Shown here: positions 1 through 8,155 of the stretch, one piece after another
Position numbering within the stretch: the first letter of the stretch is position 1
Layout: each line of letters opens with the position of its first letter
Assembly (NCBI RefSeq): GCF_900996225.1
Contig: NZ_CAAJGL010000068.1
Span: 1,550,001-1,614,000 of the forward strand
Direction: 5' to 3'
Length of the DNA: 64,000 nt
Source of the DNA: Paraburkholderia sp. BCC1884
GTDB taxonomy: Bacteria; Pseudomonadota; Gammaproteobacteria; Burkholderiales; Burkholderiaceae
Notes under the pieces: model-generated
What the model saw: the letters and a program-made list of their open reading frames with translations, nothing else
Databases searched by the model: none
What the model was told of the DNA's origin: nothing
Translations under genes and position numbers: made by a program

Positions 1-526
1 TTTGTTGTACCCATCGAGATGCGCGGTGTACCAACAAAATATAATCAATTCAATGAGTCGCAGGTGTTTTTTGTTGGGCCAGAAATTGTTTGCGACGCAT
101 GTGTTCGGGGCCAACTTTGTTTGCAACTCGAAGAGCTAAGCCCTTGATTCGTTGTGATTTTGCTTTGTCACGTGCAGCGCGACCCGGAGCAAACAACTCG
201 TTGTAAAAAGTGCAACGGCCAAAAACGCGGTATCCGCACCGCAGTTCGGGACATCTCCGTCTGCCGCAAGTCCTCGGTAAATCAACTCGTTAGCACCGGC
301 GTCCAACAAAGTGACCTTGAGCTGGGACAGATTCGATTGCGAAAAATCCGCCGGGACAAGTTTGATTGCGTCAGGACAAGTATCGTTTGGCCGTCACCAT
401 GACAGCACGCCCCTGTTGGAGGCCATACCCCCGGTGGTAACATTTGTTGTCATCCGTATCGGTCGCACATCGGCCGCACATCGGCCGCACATCAGTCGCT
501 CATCAGTCGTTCACCCGGACCATCGC
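1..526. promoter_or_regulatory. non-coding upstream region of the RpiR regulator, rich in TTTGTTG heptamers
   Basis: I see no credible gene here. The region is less GC-rich than its surroundings. The heptamer TTTGTTG or its complement CAACAAA occurs at 1-7, 32-38, 70-76, 304-310 and 443-449, and the copies at 1-7 and 32-38 form an imperfect inverted repeat. An ACAAC-TC-GTTGT element lies at 193-204. Three near-identical CACATCGGCCG-type direct repeats lie at about 466-500. The layout suggests a multi-site control region for the regulator that starts at 527, and perhaps for a gene to the left of the window. Confidence 0.5.
437..450. promoter_or_regulatory. candidate RpiR operator, upstream copy
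   Basis: The 14 bp GTAACA-TT-TGTTGT match the perfect palindrome ACAACA-AA-TGTTGT at 1426-1439, with one half-site identical and the other 4 of 6. The element lies about 77 bp before the regulator's start codon, where an autoregulatory operator would be expected. The assignment is an inference from the shared sequence and position. Confidence 0.5.
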
Positions 527-1381
527 ATGCCAGACAGTTTCGACCAGCTCGCCGCCCTGATCCGGGCGCGCTTCTCCGAACTGAGTCCGCAATTCCAGAT
601 GGGCGCGGGTTTTCTGCTCGATCATCCCGACGAGGTCGCGGTTTCGTCCATGCGCAAAGTGGCGGAACGCGCGCAGGTGCAACCGGCTTCGCTCGTGCGG
701 CTGTCGCAACAACTGGGCTTTCCCGGCTGGAACGAGTTGCGCAACCTGTTCGTCGCGCGAGTGCGCACGCGGCCCGAACCGCTCACGAGTCGCGCGCGTT
801 CGCTGGTCAAGTCGAAAGATGCACTCGCGAACGATCTGCTGGTCGCGCAACAACATAATCTCGATGTCACCGCCGCGCACAACGGTCGGGTGATCGTGGA
901 AACGGCGCGTCTGTTGCGGCGCGCGCCGCACGTCCACGTGGCGGGCTTCCGTTCGTGCTATGCGGTGGCTTTCGGTCTCGTCTACGGCTACCGGCTGTTC
1001 CGTCCTTCCGTGTCGCTGCTCAACGGCGAAGCGGGCACGCTGGAAATGCAGTTGCGCACGGTCGAGCGTGACAGCGCCACCATCGTGATCAGTTTCGCGC
1101 CGTATTCGGTGGAGGCGGCGCGCGTCGCCGAGGCTGCGCTGGAAAAAGGCAGCAAGCTGATTGCCATCACCGACAGCGCGGTCTCGCCGATCGCCCTGAA
1201 TGCGGACAAGGTGCTGATTTTCTCGCACGAAAGCCCGTCGTTCTTCCCCTCGCTGGTCGCGGCCACGGCGATTGCCGAATCGCTGGTAGCCCATCTGCTC
1301 GCGCTCGAAGGCGCGCACGCCGTCGACCAACTCGCCATCGCCGAACAATCTCTGCACGCGAAGGGCGCCTACGTGCCTTGA
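527..1381 (+). CDS. MurR/RpiR family transcriptional regulator (HTH plus SIS domains)
   Basis: This 284-residue protein has the two-domain layout of the RpiR family. An N-terminal helix-turn-helix (about residues 1-77, with the segment VAERAQVQPASLVRLSQQLG) is followed by a SIS sugar-phosphate-binding domain (about 120-260, beginning near HVHVAGFRSCYAVA). Family members usually sense phosphosugars or related small molecules and control the neighbouring catabolic gene. The ATG at 527 is preferred because longer in-frame starts would add low-complexity sequence lying over the control region. The aminotransferase gene lies 203 bp downstream on the same strand, and each gene is preceded by a copy of the same palindrome, which suggests joint control. 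The effector cannot be read from the sequence. Confidence 0.85.
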   Translation: MPDSFDQLAALIRARFSELSPQFQMGAGFLLDHPDEVAVSSMRKVAERAQVQPASLVRLSQQLGFPGWNELRNLFVARVRTRPEPLTSRARSLVKSKDALANDLLVAQQHNLDVTAAHNGRVIVETARLLRRAPHVHVAGFRSCYAVAFGLVYGYRLFRPSVSLLNGEAGTLEMQLRTVERDSATIVISFAPYSVEAARVAEAALEKGSKLIAITDSAVSPIALNADKVLIFSHESPSFFPSLVAATAIAESLVAHLLALEGAHAVDQLAIAEQSLHAKGAYVP

Positions 1382-1425
1382 ATTTCAGCTGGTCAGTAAC
1401 AGCTGGATCACGCGCGCCTCATTTG

Positions 1426-1439
1426 ACAACAAATGTTGT
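1426..1439. promoter_or_regulatory. palindromic operator ACAACA-AA-TGTTGT
   Basis: This is a perfect inverted repeat with 6-bp arms and a 2-bp centre, 145 bp before the aminotransferase start and just after the RpiR stop codon. It contains the CAACAAA heptamer that is scattered through 1-450. It is probably the operator through which the RpiR-type regulator controls the aminotransferase gene. Confidence 0.6.
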
Positions 1440-1583
1440 TTAAAAGTATAAATGCGTACCGATTGTTGAATGTGTCCGATTCGTGGCGTCGAAGCGGTGC
1501 GCATTCGACAGCTTCATCATCTATTCGATATCGGGCCCTCACGGCGCCTGCGCGGCGACCGTCATCTTCAGGAAAACGCAATC

Positions 1584-2912
1584 ATGTCCAAGGTCTTTCA
1601 TCGTTCGCCGAAGCAGTCGCTGCCGGTCGCCGTCGCGGGCGAAGGTATCGAGATCGTCGATTCCACCGGCATGCGCTATATCGATGCGTCCGGCGGCGCG
1701 GCCGTCTCGTGTCTTGGTCACAGCAACCAGCGCGTGATCGATGCGATCAAACGGCAGTCGCAACAGTTGCCGTACGCGCACACTTCGTTCTTCACGACCG
1801 AGGCCGCCGAGGAACTGGCCACGCGCCTCGTCGCAAGCGCGCCGCAGGGACTCGATCACGTCTACTTCGTGTCGGGCGGTTCCGAGGCGATCGAGGCGGC
1901 GCTGAAACTCGCGCGTCAATATTTCGTGGAGAAGGGCGAGACGCAGCGCCGTCATTTCATCGCGCGCCGTCAGAGTTATCACGGCAACACGCTGGGCGCG
2001 CTCGCGATCGGCGGCAACGCCTGGCGCCGCGAGCCGTTCCTGCCGATCCTGATCGAAGCGCATCACGTGAGTCCGTGTTACGCGTATCGCGAGCAACGCG
2101 CGGACGAAAGCGAAGCGGCCTTCGCCCAGCGTCTCGCCGATGAACTCGAACAGAAGATTCTCGAACTCGGCGCGGACACCGTGGCCGCGTTCGTCGCCGA
2201 GACGGTGGTGGGCGCAACGGCCGGCGCGGTGCCACCGGTGCGCGAGTACTTCCGCAAGATTCGCGCAGTGTGCGATCGTTACGGCGTCCTGCTGATTCTC
2301 GACGAGATCATGTCGGGCATGGGCCGCACCGGCTATCTCTACGCGTGCGAGGAAGATGGCGTGGCGCCCGATATCCTGACCATCGCCAAGGGTCTCGGCG
2401 CCGGCTATCAGCCGATCGGCGCGACGCTGGTGAGCGACCGGATTTACCAGGCGATCGTCGGCGGCTCGGGCTTTTTTCAGCATGGACACACCTATATCGG
2501 GCATGCCACCGCTTGCGCGGCGGCGCTCGAAGTGCAGCGCGTGATCGAGGAGGAAAATCTGCTCGCTAACGTGCTGGCGCGCGGCGAGCAGTTGCGCGGC
2601 CGTTTGCGCGAGCACTACGCACAGCATCCGCATATCGGCGACGTGCGCGGGCGCGGCTTGTTCGTCGGCGTCGAACTGGTCAAGGAGCGCGCCGACAAAA
2701 CCCCGTTCGACGCAGGCCGCAAGCTGCACGCGGCCATCAGACGCGAAGCGTTCGCGCGCGGGTTGATGGTGTATCCGATGGGCGGCACGGTCGACGGCAA
2801 GATCGGCGATCATGTGCTGCTGGCGCCGCCTTTCATTTGCAGCGAGCGGGACATCGACGAGATCGTCAGCCGGCTGAGCGACGCGATCGGCGGCGCGCTG
2901 AACGCAGCTTGA
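1584..2912 (+). CDS. class-III PLP-dependent aminotransferase (aspartate aminotransferase family)
   Basis: The 442-residue protein has the full length of class-III omega-aminotransferases. The cofactor aspartate is D240 in ILDEIMSGMGRTG, and the PLP Schiff-base lysine is K269 in TIAKGLGAGYQPIG. The N-terminus carries the usual IVDSTGMRYIDASGGAAVS segment. The start at 1584 follows an AGGAAA ribosome-binding site; in-frame upstream extensions lack one. Members of this fold transfer the amino group of an omega- or beta-amino acid, diamine or related compound to a keto acid. The substrate is not deducible. The adjacent RpiR regulator and shared palindrome suggest an inducible catabolic role. Confidence 0.85.
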   Translation: MSKVFHRSPKQSLPVAVAGEGIEIVDSTGMRYIDASGGAAVSCLGHSNQRVIDAIKRQSQQLPYAHTSFFTTEAAEELATRLVASAPQGLDHVYFVSGGSEAIEAALKLARQYFVEKGETQRRHFIARRQSYHGNTLGALAIGGNAWRREPFLPILIEAHHVSPCYAYREQRADESEAAFAQRLADELEQKILELGADTVAAFVAETVVGATAGAVPPVREYFRKIRAVCDRYGVLLILDEIMSGMGRTGYLYACEEDGVAPDILTIAKGLGAGYQPIGATLVSDRIYQAIVGGSGFFQHGHTYIGHATACAAALEVQRVIEEENLLANVLARGEQLRGRLREHYAQHPHIGDVRGRGLFVGVELVKERADKTPFDAGRKLHAAIRREAFARGLMVYPMGGTVDGKIGDHVLLAPPFICSERDIDEIVSRLSDAIGGALNAA

Positions 2913-2936
2913 TGCGGCGCGCTGCGCCCGCTGCGG

Positions 2937-2996
2937 CTCGACGCAACTCGATGCAGCTCGATGCAACTCGATGCAACTCGATGCAACTCGGCGCAG
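2937..2996. repeat. six tandem 10-bp units (consensus CTCGATGCAA)
   Basis: Six consecutive decamers lie in the gap between the aminotransferase stop and the CMD-family gene. The inner four are nearly identical and the two end units differ by one or two bases. A period of 10 bp places every copy on the same face of the helix. The repeat could be a slipped-strand expansion with no function, or a phased protein-binding tract before the gene at 3036. Confidence 0.8.
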
Positions 2997-3035
2997 CCGG
3001 AAATAACGAACCACCCACCTCTTGCGAGATCGACG

Positions 3036-3590
3036 ATGACCGAGCGCCTGCCCCACTTCGACCCGTCCGACGCGACCCCCGAACAGAAAGCCGTGCTGGA
3101 CGAGATTCTGTCCGGTCCGCGCGGCAATCTGAACGGGCCGTTTCTCGGCTGGATTCATAGCCCGGAACTGGCCCAGCAGGCGCAGCGGTTAGGCGCATTC
3201 TGCCGCTATCGAACCGGCTTGCCGTTGCGGCTGTCGGAACTGGCGATTCTGGTCACCGCGGCGCGCTGGCAGGCGCAGGCGGAGTGGTATATCCACTATC
3301 CGATCGCGCTGGAGGCCGGCGTGGCCGAAGCGGACGCTGAAGCGATCCGCCTTGGGGAGCGGCCCTCGTTCGCCGATCCCGACGAGGCGCTGATCCACGC
3401 TTTCGCCAGCGAGTTGTACGACACGAAACGCGTCTCGGACGCCATCTATGCAAAGGCAGTCGAGCGTTTCGGGCATCAGGTGGTGATCAACCTCGTCGGT
3501 TTGCTCGGCTACTACGCGCTGGTGGCAATGACGCTCAACGTGTTCCGCATGCGCGCACTCGGGCAGGAAAGCTTGCCGTTTGCGGAATAG
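3036..3590 (+). CDS. carboxymuconolactone decarboxylase (CMD) family protein
   Basis: The protein has 184 residues. It resembles the all-helical CMD/AhpD-like family in the core segment TGLPLRLSELAILVTAARWQ followed by EWYIHYPIALEAGV and, later, INLVGLLGYYALVAMTLNVF. The CxxC pair of true AhpD peroxidases is absent (W and Y occupy that region), so a peroxidase role is unlikely and a decarboxylase-like or other role is open. The ATG at 3036 fits the family N-terminus (TERLPHFDP); in-frame upstream codons would be encoded by the decamer repeat. It lies 123 bp after the aminotransferase and may share its transcript. Confidence 0.8.
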   Translation: MTERLPHFDPSDATPEQKAVLDEILSGPRGNLNGPFLGWIHSPELAQQAQRLGAFCRYRTGLPLRLSELAILVTAARWQAQAEWYIHYPIALEAGVAEADAEAIRLGERPSFADPDEALIHAFASELYDTKRVSDAIYAKAVERFGHQVVINLVGLLGYYALVAMTLNVFRMRALGQESLPFAE

Positions 3591-3928
3591 CACGGAATAC
3601 GGGAACGAGCGTGGAGCGGCGCGTCCGGCCTCAGTCGATATCGGCCTATTTCCCGTAGGTTTCACGAAACGGCGGCTTTCCGGCTGAAGATGGTCGCCGT
3701 CCTGGATCGCGTCTTCGAGAGGGTTCCCGTGCCGACTGTCTGCGGCACCGTCACGACGCTGGAACACGGAAGCGCCTATGATGAAGTTCGGTTCACGCCC
3801 GCGCCTGCAACGCCGCGCGGCAACCGCGACCCATGCCGATCACCGCAAACCATCCGGGCGGGACCATTGCGGCGGGCATCACTTCCGGTCGTGGAGCGCA
3901 CGTAGCAGGGCATCAACAGGAGAGAGCG
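3591..3928. other. 338-bp intergenic region with no recognised element
   Basis: I see no convincing gene, terminator or operator. Short open frames exist but lack family resemblance and ribosome-binding sites. The last 15 bases hold the AGGAGAG ribosome-binding site of the OsmC-family gene. Confidence 0.5.
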
Positions 3929-4354
3929 ATGAAGCGCAAGGCATCAGCAGTCTGGCAAGGCGGCCTGCAAGACGGCAAGGGCTCGATTTCTACCGATAGT
4001 GGCGTCCTCAAGGAAACTCAATATTCGTTTGCAACGCGTTTCGCGGACGGCATCGGCACGAATCCTGAGGAGCTGATTGCGGCTGCGCACGCAGGGTGCT
4101 TTTCGATGGCGCTGTCGGGCGAACTCGGTCGAGCCGGTATCACGCCGGAAAGCATCGCCACCACCGCAACCGTCACGCTCGACAAGGACGGCGGCGGCTT
4201 CGCGATCACCGCGGTCCATCTCGACGTGGTCGTGAAGATTCCGGGCGGCGACCAGGCGGCTTTCGAAAAAGCCACCGCAGATGCCAAGGCGGGTTGCCCG
4301 GTGTCCAAGGTGTTGAAAGCCGCGATCACCATGGACGCGAAACTCGAAGCCTGA
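3929..4354 (+). CDS. OsmC/Ohr family peroxidase-like protein
   Basis: The 141-residue product matches the OsmC subfamily. It has the two redox cysteines of the family, C57 in AAAHAGCFSMALS and C123 in DAKAGCPVSKVL, and the N-terminal KRKASAVWQGGLQDGKG strand segment. OsmC proteins reduce organic hydroperoxides and hydrogen peroxide with thiol reductants in the cytoplasm. The start at 3929 is set by the AGGAGAG ribosome-binding site nine bases upstream. No dedicated MarR/OhrR regulator is next to it, which is usual for OsmC rather than Ohr. Confidence 0.88.
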   Translation: MKRKASAVWQGGLQDGKGSISTDSGVLKETQYSFATRFADGIGTNPEELIAAAHAGCFSMALSGELGRAGITPESIATTATVTLDKDGGGFAITAVHLDVVVKIPGGDQAAFEKATADAKAGCPVSKVLKAAITMDAKLEA

Positions 4355-4498
4355 GGGCGCGTTTTCCACTGACGAATACCAACCCGCGCAACCGGCGCCG
4401 GGGTTCGACTCGACGCCGGTCTTCTCCGCTTTTTCCATCCAGCCTTTTTCCCCACCTACCGCTCACGTCGGCGACGCATCGGACAGGGCGGTCTTTTC

Positions 4499-5359
4499 AT
4501 GGGACCGTCGATGACAACGCAATCCGACAAAGCACGGCAATTCCAGTCCTTTCACGCAGCCGGCGAAGCCTTCATCATCCCCAATCCGTACGATATCGGC
4601 ACGGCGCGTCTGCTGGCGTTGGCCGGCTTCAAGGCGCTCGCCACCAGCAGCGCGGGCTACGCGTTTTCGCGCGGCTTGCCGGATAACGCCATCGGCCGCG
4701 CGCAGATGATGATGCACCTCGCCGAGATGGCGAGCGCTTCCGACTTGCCGGTCAGCGCCGATCTGGAGAACGGTTTCGGCGATGCCCCGGAAGATTGCGC
4801 CGAGACCATCCGGCAAGCGGCAGCAGCGGGGGTGGTCGGCGGTTCGATCGAGGATGCCACGGGCCGCGCCGATCAACCGATCTACGCGTTCGAGGCGTCC
4901 GTCGAGCGCGTGCATGCCGCCGTCGAAGCGGCTCGCGCGTTGCCGTTTCCCTTTACGCTGACCGCCCGTGCCGAGAACTACCTGAATGGCCGGCCCGATC
5001 TCGACGATACGATCCGCCGCCTGCAGGCCTATCAGGCGGCGGGTGCCGACGTGCTCTATGCACCCGGCCTGAAGACGCGTGAAGACATCGCCGCCGTGGT
5101 CGGCGCGCTCGAACGGCCGGTCAACGTGCTGATGGGTTTGCAGGGCGTCCTGCTCGGCTTCGACGAACTGGCGGCGCTCGGCGTGCGCCGGGTGAGCGTC
5201 GGCGGCTCGCTGGCGCGCGCGGCGTTGGGGGCGTTCCTGCGCGCGGCGCGCGAGATGCGCGATCACGGTAGCTTCACCTTCACGAGCGAGGCCGCGAGCG
5301 GCAACGAACTCAATCAGGCTTTCGCGACGGCGGCGGCGAAGTGGGGCGGGCCGGGTTGA
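4499..5359 (+). CDS. isocitrate lyase/phosphoenolpyruvate mutase family protein
   Basis: This 286-residue (beta/alpha)8-barrel protein belongs to the PEP mutase/isocitrate lyase superfamily. Diagnostic segments are FIIPNPYDIGTARLLALAGF, the metal and substrate region SADLENGFGD, GGSIEDATGR and LTARAENYLNG. These small members (about 280 residues) usually cleave or rearrange C-C or P-C bonds in short 2-hydroxy-acids; several are oxaloacetate decarboxylase or 2-methylisocitrate lyase-like. The substrate is unknown here. The translated start could also be the ATG at 4511 (TTQSDKARQF), which removes four residues. The gene stands alone between OsmC and a TetR regulator. Confidence 0.82.
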   Translation: MGPSMTTQSDKARQFQSFHAAGEAFIIPNPYDIGTARLLALAGFKALATSSAGYAFSRGLPDNAIGRAQMMMHLAEMASASDLPVSADLENGFGDAPEDCAETIRQAAAAGVVGGSIEDATGRADQPIYAFEASVERVHAAVEAARALPFPFTLTARAENYLNGRPDLDDTIRRLQAYQAAGADVLYAPGLKTREDIAAVVGALERPVNVLMGLQGVLLGFDELAALGVRRVSVGGSLARAALGAFLRAAREMRDHGSFTFTSEAASGNELNQAFATAAAKWGGPG

Positions 5360-5412
5360 TCCAGATGGACGCTTATTGCGGCCTTGCCTACGGAAACTCG
5401 ACCTTGCTTTCT

Positions 5413-5426
5413 TGAACGCTTGGTCA
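5413..5426. promoter_or_regulatory. TetR operator copy 1 (TGAACGCTTGGTCA)
   Basis: This 14-bp imperfect palindrome lies 13 bp before the TetR start codon. A closely related copy, TGAACGATCGGTCA, lies at 6097-6110 just before the exporter gene. The two share 12 of 14 positions. It is inferred to be the autoregulatory operator. Confidence 0.6.
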
Positions 5427-5439
5427 TAATATCCATCCC

Positions 5440-6078
5440 ATGAAGCAATCTGGCAATTCAAAGCACTCCGTCAAAAAGGCGGGCGAGGTGTGTCCGCGGG
5501 GCCGGCCGCGCGAATTCGACACGGAAACCGTGTTGTCGAGCGCGAGCCAGGTGTTCTGGGACCACGGCTATCACGCCACCTCGATCGACGACCTCTGCAA
5601 GGCGACCGGCCTGTTGCGCGGCAGCCTGTACGGCGTGTTCGGCGACAAGCACGGCATCATGCTGGCTGCGCTGGACCATTACGCGGAAGGCTCGGTGAAA
5701 CGCATGGCCGAGCGACTGAACGCACCGGTTCCGCCCGAGGAAGCGTTGCGCAACGCCTTGCTGCACTACGCGCGGATCGCTGGCGCGCTGAACGGCGAGC
5801 GCAGTTGTTTCATCACCAACACCACGCTGGAGATGCAACCCGGCGACGCAGAACTGCGCACCCGGGTCGCCTCGATCCAGCGCCGCATGGCGACTTTGCT
5901 GGCCGCGTCGGTAATTCGCGGTCAGGCGAGCGGCGCATTCAGTTCGACGCTCGACGAAAAGGCGGCCGGCGACTTCCTGCTGTGCGTGATGCAGGGGCTG
6001 CGGGTGCTGGGGCGGGTGGCTCATCAGGAAGATGCGCTCGTGGGTATCGTGGACGTCGCCATGCGCGCGCTCGTCTAA
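5440..6078 (+). CDS. TetR/AcrR family transcriptional regulator
   Basis: The 212-residue protein starts with a basic leader and the standard TetR DNA-binding region (GRPREFDTETVLSSASQVFW, then GYHATSIDDLCKATGLLRGSLYGVFGDK in residues about 20-70). The C-terminal ligand-binding half resembles TetR_C proteins with an LLCVMQGLRVLGR-type segment. It is followed after 31 bp by an MFS exporter, and the same 14-bp palindrome precedes both genes, so it most likely represses itself and the exporter until a ligand binds. Confidence 0.88.
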   Translation: MKQSGNSKHSVKKAGEVCPRGRPREFDTETVLSSASQVFWDHGYHATSIDDLCKATGLLRGSLYGVFGDKHGIMLAALDHYAEGSVKRMAERLNAPVPPEEALRNALLHYARIAGALNGERSCFITNTTLEMQPGDAELRTRVASIQRRMATLLAASVIRGQASGAFSSTLDEKAAGDFLLCVMQGLRVLGRVAHQEDALVGIVDVAMRALV

Positions 6079-6096
6079 ATTTTTTTGTCGAATTTT

Positions 6097-6110
6097 TGAA
6101 CGATCGGTCA
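6097..6110. promoter_or_regulatory. TetR operator copy 2, touching the MFS start codon
   Basis: TGAACGATCGGTCA is a palindrome with 12 of 14 positions symmetrical around CGATCG. Its last base is the A of the exporter's ATG. Bound repressor here would block transcription entering the exporter. No Shine-Dalgarno-like sequence is visible in the 31-bp gap, so the exporter may be translated from a leaderless or weakly initiated message. Confidence 0.65.
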
Positions 6111-7654
6111 TGAATAGCGAAGCCATCAAGTCCGCATCCGCGGCATTCGTCGGACCCAGGCGAGTTTGCGGCGGCGTCGGCGCAAGCGTCGGCGTTGCCG
6201 CCGGCGACCCCGTCGCCAAGCCAAACGACCCGCCGCGCTTCGAGCGCCAGGGTCTGGCGCTCGCTGTCCTGTTCGTCGGCGCCTTTCTCGCGCCGCTCGA
6301 CTATTTCATCGTCAATCTCGCTCTGCCGTCGATCCGCGTCGGACTCAATGCGAGCGACGCGCAGTTGCAACTCGTGGTGTCCGCCTATGCCTCCGCTTAT
6401 GCCGTGCTGCTGATAACGGGTGGGCGCCTGGGCGATCTGTTCGGCCGGCGCCGCATGTTCATGACCGGCATGGCTGCGTTCGTGGTGGCGTCGGCGCTCT
6501 GCGGTTTTGCGTCCAGCGGCCACGTGCTGGTGATCTCGCGGATCGTGCAGGGCATCGCCGCCGCCGTGATGGCGCCGCAGGTGCTCGCCACGATTCGCGC
6601 GGTGGTACCGCTGCATCAGCAGACCAGGGTGATGAGTTTTTACGGCTTCGTGTTCGGGCTGTCGTCGATCGTCGGGCAACTCGGCGGCGGCGCGTTGATC
6701 ACGTACCACCCGTTCGGGCTCGACTGGCGCATCATCTTTCTCATCAATATCCCAATCGGTATTGCCGCGTTCATCGGCACCTGGAAGTTCGTGCCGGAAA
6801 ACCAGCCGGCCACGCGCGCTGGCATCGACCTGCTGGGCGTGGTGCTGCTGTCGGCCGTGCTGCTGCTGGTGATTTATCCGATGACGCACGGCCGCGAAGC
6901 CGGCTGGCCGGCGTGGACCTATGTGATGTTCGCGCTCGCCGTGCCGGCGCTTGGGCTCTTCATCGCGGCCGAGCGGCGGGTCGAGCGCCGCGGCGGTCAT
7001 CCGCTGGTGGATCTGCATCTGTTCCGCAATCCGGCCTTCGGGCTGGGCCTGGTGCTCGCGTTCCTGTTCTACTGCAACAGCGCGTTCTTCCTCACTTACG
7101 GCATCTTCCTGCAGACCGGCCTGCACTGGTCGCCGCTCGTCGCGGGTATGGCGATCATGCCGTTCGCGATCGGTTTCGTGATCGGGCCGCTCAGCTCACC
7201 GGCGGTCGTGAGGCGCATCGGCGGCCATGTGCTGACGCTCGGCTTTTCGATGATGACGGCGGGCTTTGCCGTGACCGCCTGGTCCGCCACCCGGACGGCC
7301 ACGCCCGACCTGCTGTTTTATTGCGGCCTGGTTTGCGCAGGCATCGGACAAGGCCTGACGCTGCCATCGATCATGCGCATCGTCTTGCAGGAAGTGACGC
7401 CGGAGAAGGCTGGCCTCGCTTCGGGCATGGTGTCGTCGACCTTGCAGATCGGCGCGGCGGTGGGCGCGGCGGCGATCGGCGGCGTGTTCTTCAGCACGCT
7501 TGGCGGCAGCACGGCGCCGGCGGCGTTCGCTCATGCTTTCAAAGGCAGCCTCATGATTAACGCGGCACTGATGTTCGTCTGCATTGGACTGAGCCTGCTG
7601 CTCGTGCGGCATCAGCAACTCGCGCTGCGCCGGGCGGCCGTCCAGCCGGTTTGA
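6110..7654 (+). CDS. MFS transporter, DHA2-type drug exporter
   Basis: This 514-residue integral membrane protein has the layout of the 14-helix DHA2 drug:H+ antiporters. Motif A is GRLGDLFGRRRMFMTG, the first helix region is VLFVGAFLAPLDYFIVNLALPS, and the ISRIVQGIAAAVMAPQVLAT segment corresponds to motif B/C. It probably exports a toxic organic compound using the proton gradient. The start at 6110 is chosen because it follows the TetR stop and the operator; a longer reading frame overlaps tetR. Control by the upstream TetR protein is inferred from shared operators. Confidence 0.85.
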   Translation: MNSEAIKSASAAFVGPRRVCGGVGASVGVAAGDPVAKPNDPPRFERQGLALAVLFVGAFLAPLDYFIVNLALPSIRVGLNASDAQLQLVVSAYASAYAVLLITGGRLGDLFGRRRMFMTGMAAFVVASALCGFASSGHVLVISRIVQGIAAAVMAPQVLATIRAVVPLHQQTRVMSFYGFVFGLSSIVGQLGGGALITYHPFGLDWRIIFLINIPIGIAAFIGTWKFVPENQPATRAGIDLLGVVLLSAVLLLVIYPMTHGREAGWPAWTYVMFALAVPALGLFIAAERRVERRGGHPLVDLHLFRNPAFGLGLVLAFLFYCNSAFFLTYGIFLQTGLHWSPLVAGMAIMPFAIGFVIGPLSSPAVVRRIGGHVLTLGFSMMTAGFAVTAWSATRTATPDLLFYCGLVCAGIGQGLTLPSIMRIVLQEVTPEKAGLASGMVSSTLQIGAAVGAAAIGGVFFSTLGGSTAPAAFAHAFKGSLMINAALMFVCIGLSLLLVRHQQLALRRAAVQPV

Positions 7655-7682
7655 AAATAGCGCCGCGGTAATCGTTTTCAAA
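7650..7682 (+). terminator. candidate stem-loop after the MFS gene
   Basis: An 8-bp perfect inverted repeat, TTTGAAAA (7650-7657) and TTTTCAAA (7675-7682), encloses a GC-rich 17-nt loop and begins at the exporter stop codon. The stem is AT-rich and there is no clean downstream U-tract, so termination is likely but not certain. Confidence 0.4.
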
Positions 7683-8155
7683 GGTTGTCAGCGGCGCCAA
7701 GTATTAAGTAAATCAGCCATAAAAGATTTTCGATGGCGGAGGTATTTACCGGTGAGTGTCGCGTTCACAGGTAATTGGACGTTTTGTGACCGATTGGAAT
7801 TAACCCTGAATATGCGAAATGCGGGGTTAGATATGACGGAAACAGCGCGCATTTTCTACTGGCGCAATGCACTTGCGCCAGTAACTCTTGCGATCATGCA
7901 GTGCCGCACGAATACGCATGCTGGCGTGGAGTTCGCGGGTTTTCCCGGTTTGCTGCCGGCGCCATCGGCAGACGGAAGCGATTCCACTCTCACTGAAAAC
8001 GGTATCAATAGAAATCACTTGCCGAGGTGATTTTCGATTGTTAATCTTGGCAAACATTTTCACCTTTAGAGTGATCCCTCAGTCGCACACTACTCATGTC
8101 GAAAAGCCTGGTGCAATGACTTAATACCGACCAAATGCTTCCAAAGGGGTTGAAT
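7683..8155. other. AT-rich intergenic region with two stem-loops, no clear gene
   Basis: The 470-bp region is clearly AT-richer than its flanks. It holds the perfect hairpin at 7857-7883 and a weaker one at 8012-8033 (AAATCAC and GTGATTT, 8-nt loop). An open frame of 92 codons starts at 7752 but has no family resemblance. A small RNA or the 5' control region of the gene at 8156 would both fit. Confidence 0.45.
7857..7883. repeat. perfect 11-bp inverted repeat with 5-nt loop
   Basis: TACTGGCGCAA (7857-7867) and TTGCGCCAGTA (7873-7883) are exact complements around TGCAC. No T-run follows on either strand, so it is not a standard terminator. It could be the terminal stem of a small RNA, a protein-binding palindrome, or a dispersed palindromic element. 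Confidence 0.8.

Noticed and set aside
154-402. An 82-codon open frame in the upstream region of the RpiR regulator
   Set aside because: It has no family resemblance and no ribosome-binding site, and it overlaps the heptamer-rich control region.
1539-3158. A long minus-strand open frame (539 codons) opposite the aminotransferase
   Set aside because: It is a GC-rich shadow frame on the opposite strand of a clear gene; its translation is Arg/His/Ala-rich with no motif.
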